NCBI GenBank assembly: GCA_910585415.1
Contig: CAJUDT010000014.1
Location: 1-33,956 of the forward strand
Origin: an uncultured Flavonifractor sp.
GTDB taxonomy: Bacteria > Bacillota > Clostridia > Oscillospirales > Oscillospiraceae
Direction: 5' to 3'
DNA length: 33,956 nucleotides
The notes below the pieces were generated by a model, which saw only the letters and a program-made list of their open reading frames with translations, searched no databases and was not told the DNA's origin. Below, in pieces: positions 32,668 to 33,956 of this stretch. The position numbers and the translations under genes were made by a program. The number at the start of each line of letters is the position of its first letter. Positions within the stretch are counted from its first letter, which is position 1.

Positions 32668-32853
32668 ATGGAAAACAATCAGGATTTTGTCATATGAGAA
32701 CGGCGTTTTGACCAACATACATTCGCAAGCAGCGCCATTACAAATAGCGCTGATGTGGCCAGTGTATCCGAGAAACTGGGGCATAGTGATAAGGCGGTAA
32801 CTCTCCGTATGTACACCCACGCAGATCAAGAAAGTATCAGACGGGCCAGCTGA
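32668..32853 (+). pseudogene. LRR gene start fused to the 3' end of a tyrosine recombinase
   Basis: The first part copies the start of the small LRR gene: the same GGAGGAAT-TTACC leader and ATG, then MENNQDFVI, followed by a TGA at 32695. Dropping one T there continues ENGVLTNI, so this is a frameshifted LRR-gene remnant. From about 32716 to the stop at 32851 another frame encodes HTFASSAITNSADV, VSEKLGHSDKAVTLRMYTHA and ESIRRAS, the C-terminal catalytic region of a tyrosine recombinase (HTFA box, LGHS, catalytic Tyr in MYTH). The junction lies near 32712-32716. Neither part can be functional. Confidence 0.75.
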
Positions 32854-32964
32854 ATTTTCAGAGACGCCCTAAAGAAATCTAATCAAGCGTAATACAATCT
32901 AATCTTAAAACTTTGTTGGTATGGGTTTCTGTATGAGCTTTTGCATTCTCCTAGTTTCGCCCCC

Positions 32965-33006
32965 AAAAAAGCAAAAACCCGCTATCCCTTGCGGGACAAC
33001 GGGTTT
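32965..33006 (-). terminator. Intrinsic terminator, reverse strand
   Basis: AAACCCG/CGGGTTT and inner TCCC/GGGA pair around a TTGC loop. Read on the reverse strand the stem ends in TTTTTGCTTTTTT. It lies just beyond the tRNA 3'-end-like fragment and so resembles a tRNA gene's own terminator. Confidence 0.75.
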
Positions 33007-33009
33007 CAC

Positions 33010-33040
33010 TGGAGCTGCTACCCAGATTTGAACTGGGGAC
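33010..33040 (-). other. tRNA 3'-end-like fragment (possible attachment-site core)
   Basis: On the reverse strand CCCAG-TTCAAAT-CTGGG forms a T-arm, followed by seven acceptor bases, a discriminator T and CCA. No matching acceptor 5' strand, D-arm or anticodon arm follows, so it is not a full tRNA. Integrases of the family whose fragment lies at 32716-32853 commonly use tRNA 3' ends as attachment sites. Confidence 0.55.
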
Positions 33041-33121
33041 CTCATTCCTACCAATTCCTTCCAATCCGCTTGATCCAGCCACTGCTCCGAAACATGTGAA
33101 GTATATCCCCGTATAGGCGTG

Positions 33122-33255
33122 ATCTAACTTGCTGGTAACTTGCTTGCGTGAATCCCCGACGGACAAATTGATTGCAGAATCCACATCATATTGTAGGAAG
33201 GAGCATTCCATTAGCACTATATGCGCCAAGAATCTAACTTGCTGGTAATCTGCTT
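33122..33255. repeat. Pair of 24-bp direct repeats
   Basis: ATCTAACTTGCTGGTAA followed by CTTGCTT or TCTGCTT occurs at 33122-33145 and 33232-33255, 110 bases apart with two mismatches. The spacing and place beside the tRNA fragment fit recombinase arm-type binding sites. The remainder of 32854-33332 shows no gene. Confidence 0.55.
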
Positions 33256-33332
33256 CTATCATGCCGTTCTCGCATCAGCCGCCTCAGTTGTCCCGATGGC
33301 CTTTCGTCTGGAAAAATGGGGCCGGCCTGTAG

Positions 33333-33357
33333 TGAAGTGCCCCCAAAAAGTTAGACA
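33333..33357. repeat. Terminal inverted-repeat end of an IS3-family element
   Basis: The run TGAAGTGCCCCC then AAAAAGTTAGACA has the TG start and the C-rich/AGACA pattern of IS3-family (IS150-like) ends. It lies 21 bases beyond the transposase stop, as expected for the right end. The partner end is not in the window. Confidence 0.65.
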
Positions 33358-33378
33358 AAAATAAGGCGGTAAAATTGT

Positions 33379-33867
33379 TCAAGCAGCCGAAAGGGCTTGT
33401 TGGCTGTGAAGAGCAGGCGGCAAGCCTTTTAGCTTTGCCTTGATGCGGCGATTATTGTAGTAATCCAGATAGGCAATCAATTCATGCTTAAAGTGCTCTA
33501 TGGACTGGAAGTCCTGCAGATAGAGCAACTCACTTTTCAGCAAGCCGAAAAAGTTTTCAATCACGGCATTGTCCAGACAGTTGCCTTTTCGGCTCATGCT
33601 CTGGTGGATTCCCTTTTTCTTGAGCATAGCTTGGTACTGTTTATGCTGGTATTGCCAACCCTGATCGGAGTGAAGGATGAGTTTTGTTCCGTCCGGTATC
33701 GTTTCAAATGCTTTGTCCAGCATGGAGATAACCATGTTGAGAACTGGCCTGTCTGAGATTGTGTAGCTGACCAGATCGCTGCTGTACAGGTCAAGGATGG
33801 GAGACAGGTATGGTTTCTTTCCAATATCTTTTATCGCCGTTCCCATGTTCCCGGCGGACAGAGCCAT
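33379..33867 (-). pseudogene. IS3-family transposase OrfB, 5'-truncated
   Basis: The frame encodes the C-terminal part of the rve (DDE) domain: KKPYLSPILDLYSSDLVSYTI, LILHSDQGWQYQH with the second Asp, and NAVIENFFGLLKSE with the Glu. The first catalytic Asp (usually in WVTD) is missing. Upstream of about 33850 the open frame continues to the window edge, but the sequence changes to a hydrophobic stretch (PIVCALIGVSGLLAVICNIV) unlike any IS3 transposase. The element is therefore joined to another gene or to an assembly artefact. It is not expected to be active. Confidence 0.75.
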
Positions 33868-33956
33868 GATGCCATCAAAAGCGGGCTGGGATGGGACGAT
33901 ATTGCAAATGACCGCCAGCAGCCCGCTTACCCCGATCAGAGCGCATACAATGGGTA

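Noticed and set aside
33010..33100. Complete reverse-strand tRNA gene
   Set aside because: Only the T-arm, acceptor 3' strand and CCA can be found. No complementary acceptor 5' strand or anticodon stem follows, so it is kept as a fragment.
32951..33262. 103-codon reverse open frame
   Set aside because: It translates through the terminator and the tRNA-like fragment and lacks a ribosome site; a non-coding att-type region is more likely.

Overview
The window looks like chromosomal DNA of a GC-rich Firmicute of the Oscillospiraceae (the Flavonifractor / Lawsonibacter / Intestinimonas neighbourhood). The grounds are strong Shine-Dalgarno sites (AGGAGG type), sigma-A promoters, C/G-ending codons, a secreted BspA-LRR / stalk-domain protein, and a fructoselysine catabolic operon. 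This placement is an inference from gene content. No rRNA or taxonomic marker is present.

Positions 1-5.8 kb: a MocR-type regulator, an M20 amidohydrolase and an MFS transporter form a likely small-metabolite uptake and hydrolysis unit. They are followed by a bidirectional terminator, a reverse-strand helix-turn-helix protein, a hairpin-rich repeat and tRNA-Ser(GGA). Positions 5.9-14.4 kb: two tandem GntR/UTRA regulators diverge from a seven-gene operon. That operon pairs a complete PotABCD-like ABC importer with FrlB-like deglycase, FrlC-like epimerase and FrlD-like kinase, so it probably imports and degrades fructoselysine-type Amadori compounds. Positions 14.4-17.4 kb: a large secreted modular protein on the reverse strand and a 77-aa membrane protein.

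Positions 17.5-28.2 kb, all reverse strand: a defence block. Read in its own direction it runs LRR-DUF4132 protein, cas6, cas10/csm1, csm2, csm3, csm4, csm5, a short CRISPR array, csm6. Only 11 bases separate the LRR-DUF4132 gene from cas6, and most cas genes overlap or nearly touch. No cas1 or cas2 is present. The array has four repeats, no leader, and lies inside the operon between csm5 and csm6.

Positions 28.3-32.9 kb, forward strand and divergent from the block above: a vWA protein with a metallopeptidase-like N-terminus, a small LRR protein with a likely frameshift, and a MoxR-like AAA+ ATPase. A RelE/ParE-Phd toxin-antitoxin pair is inserted on the opposite strand between the last two. 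With the LRR-DUF4132 protein these make a MoxR/vWA/DUF4132 set like the yeh cluster of enterobacteria, a class proposed to act in biological conflict. Its apparent co-transcription with a type III-A CRISPR system is the most unusual feature of the window.

Positions 32.6-33.96 kb: mobile-element debris. It contains a second LRR gene start fused to the 3' end of a tyrosine recombinase, a tRNA 3'-end-like fragment with a terminator, direct repeats, and a 5'-truncated IS3-family transposase running towards the window edge.
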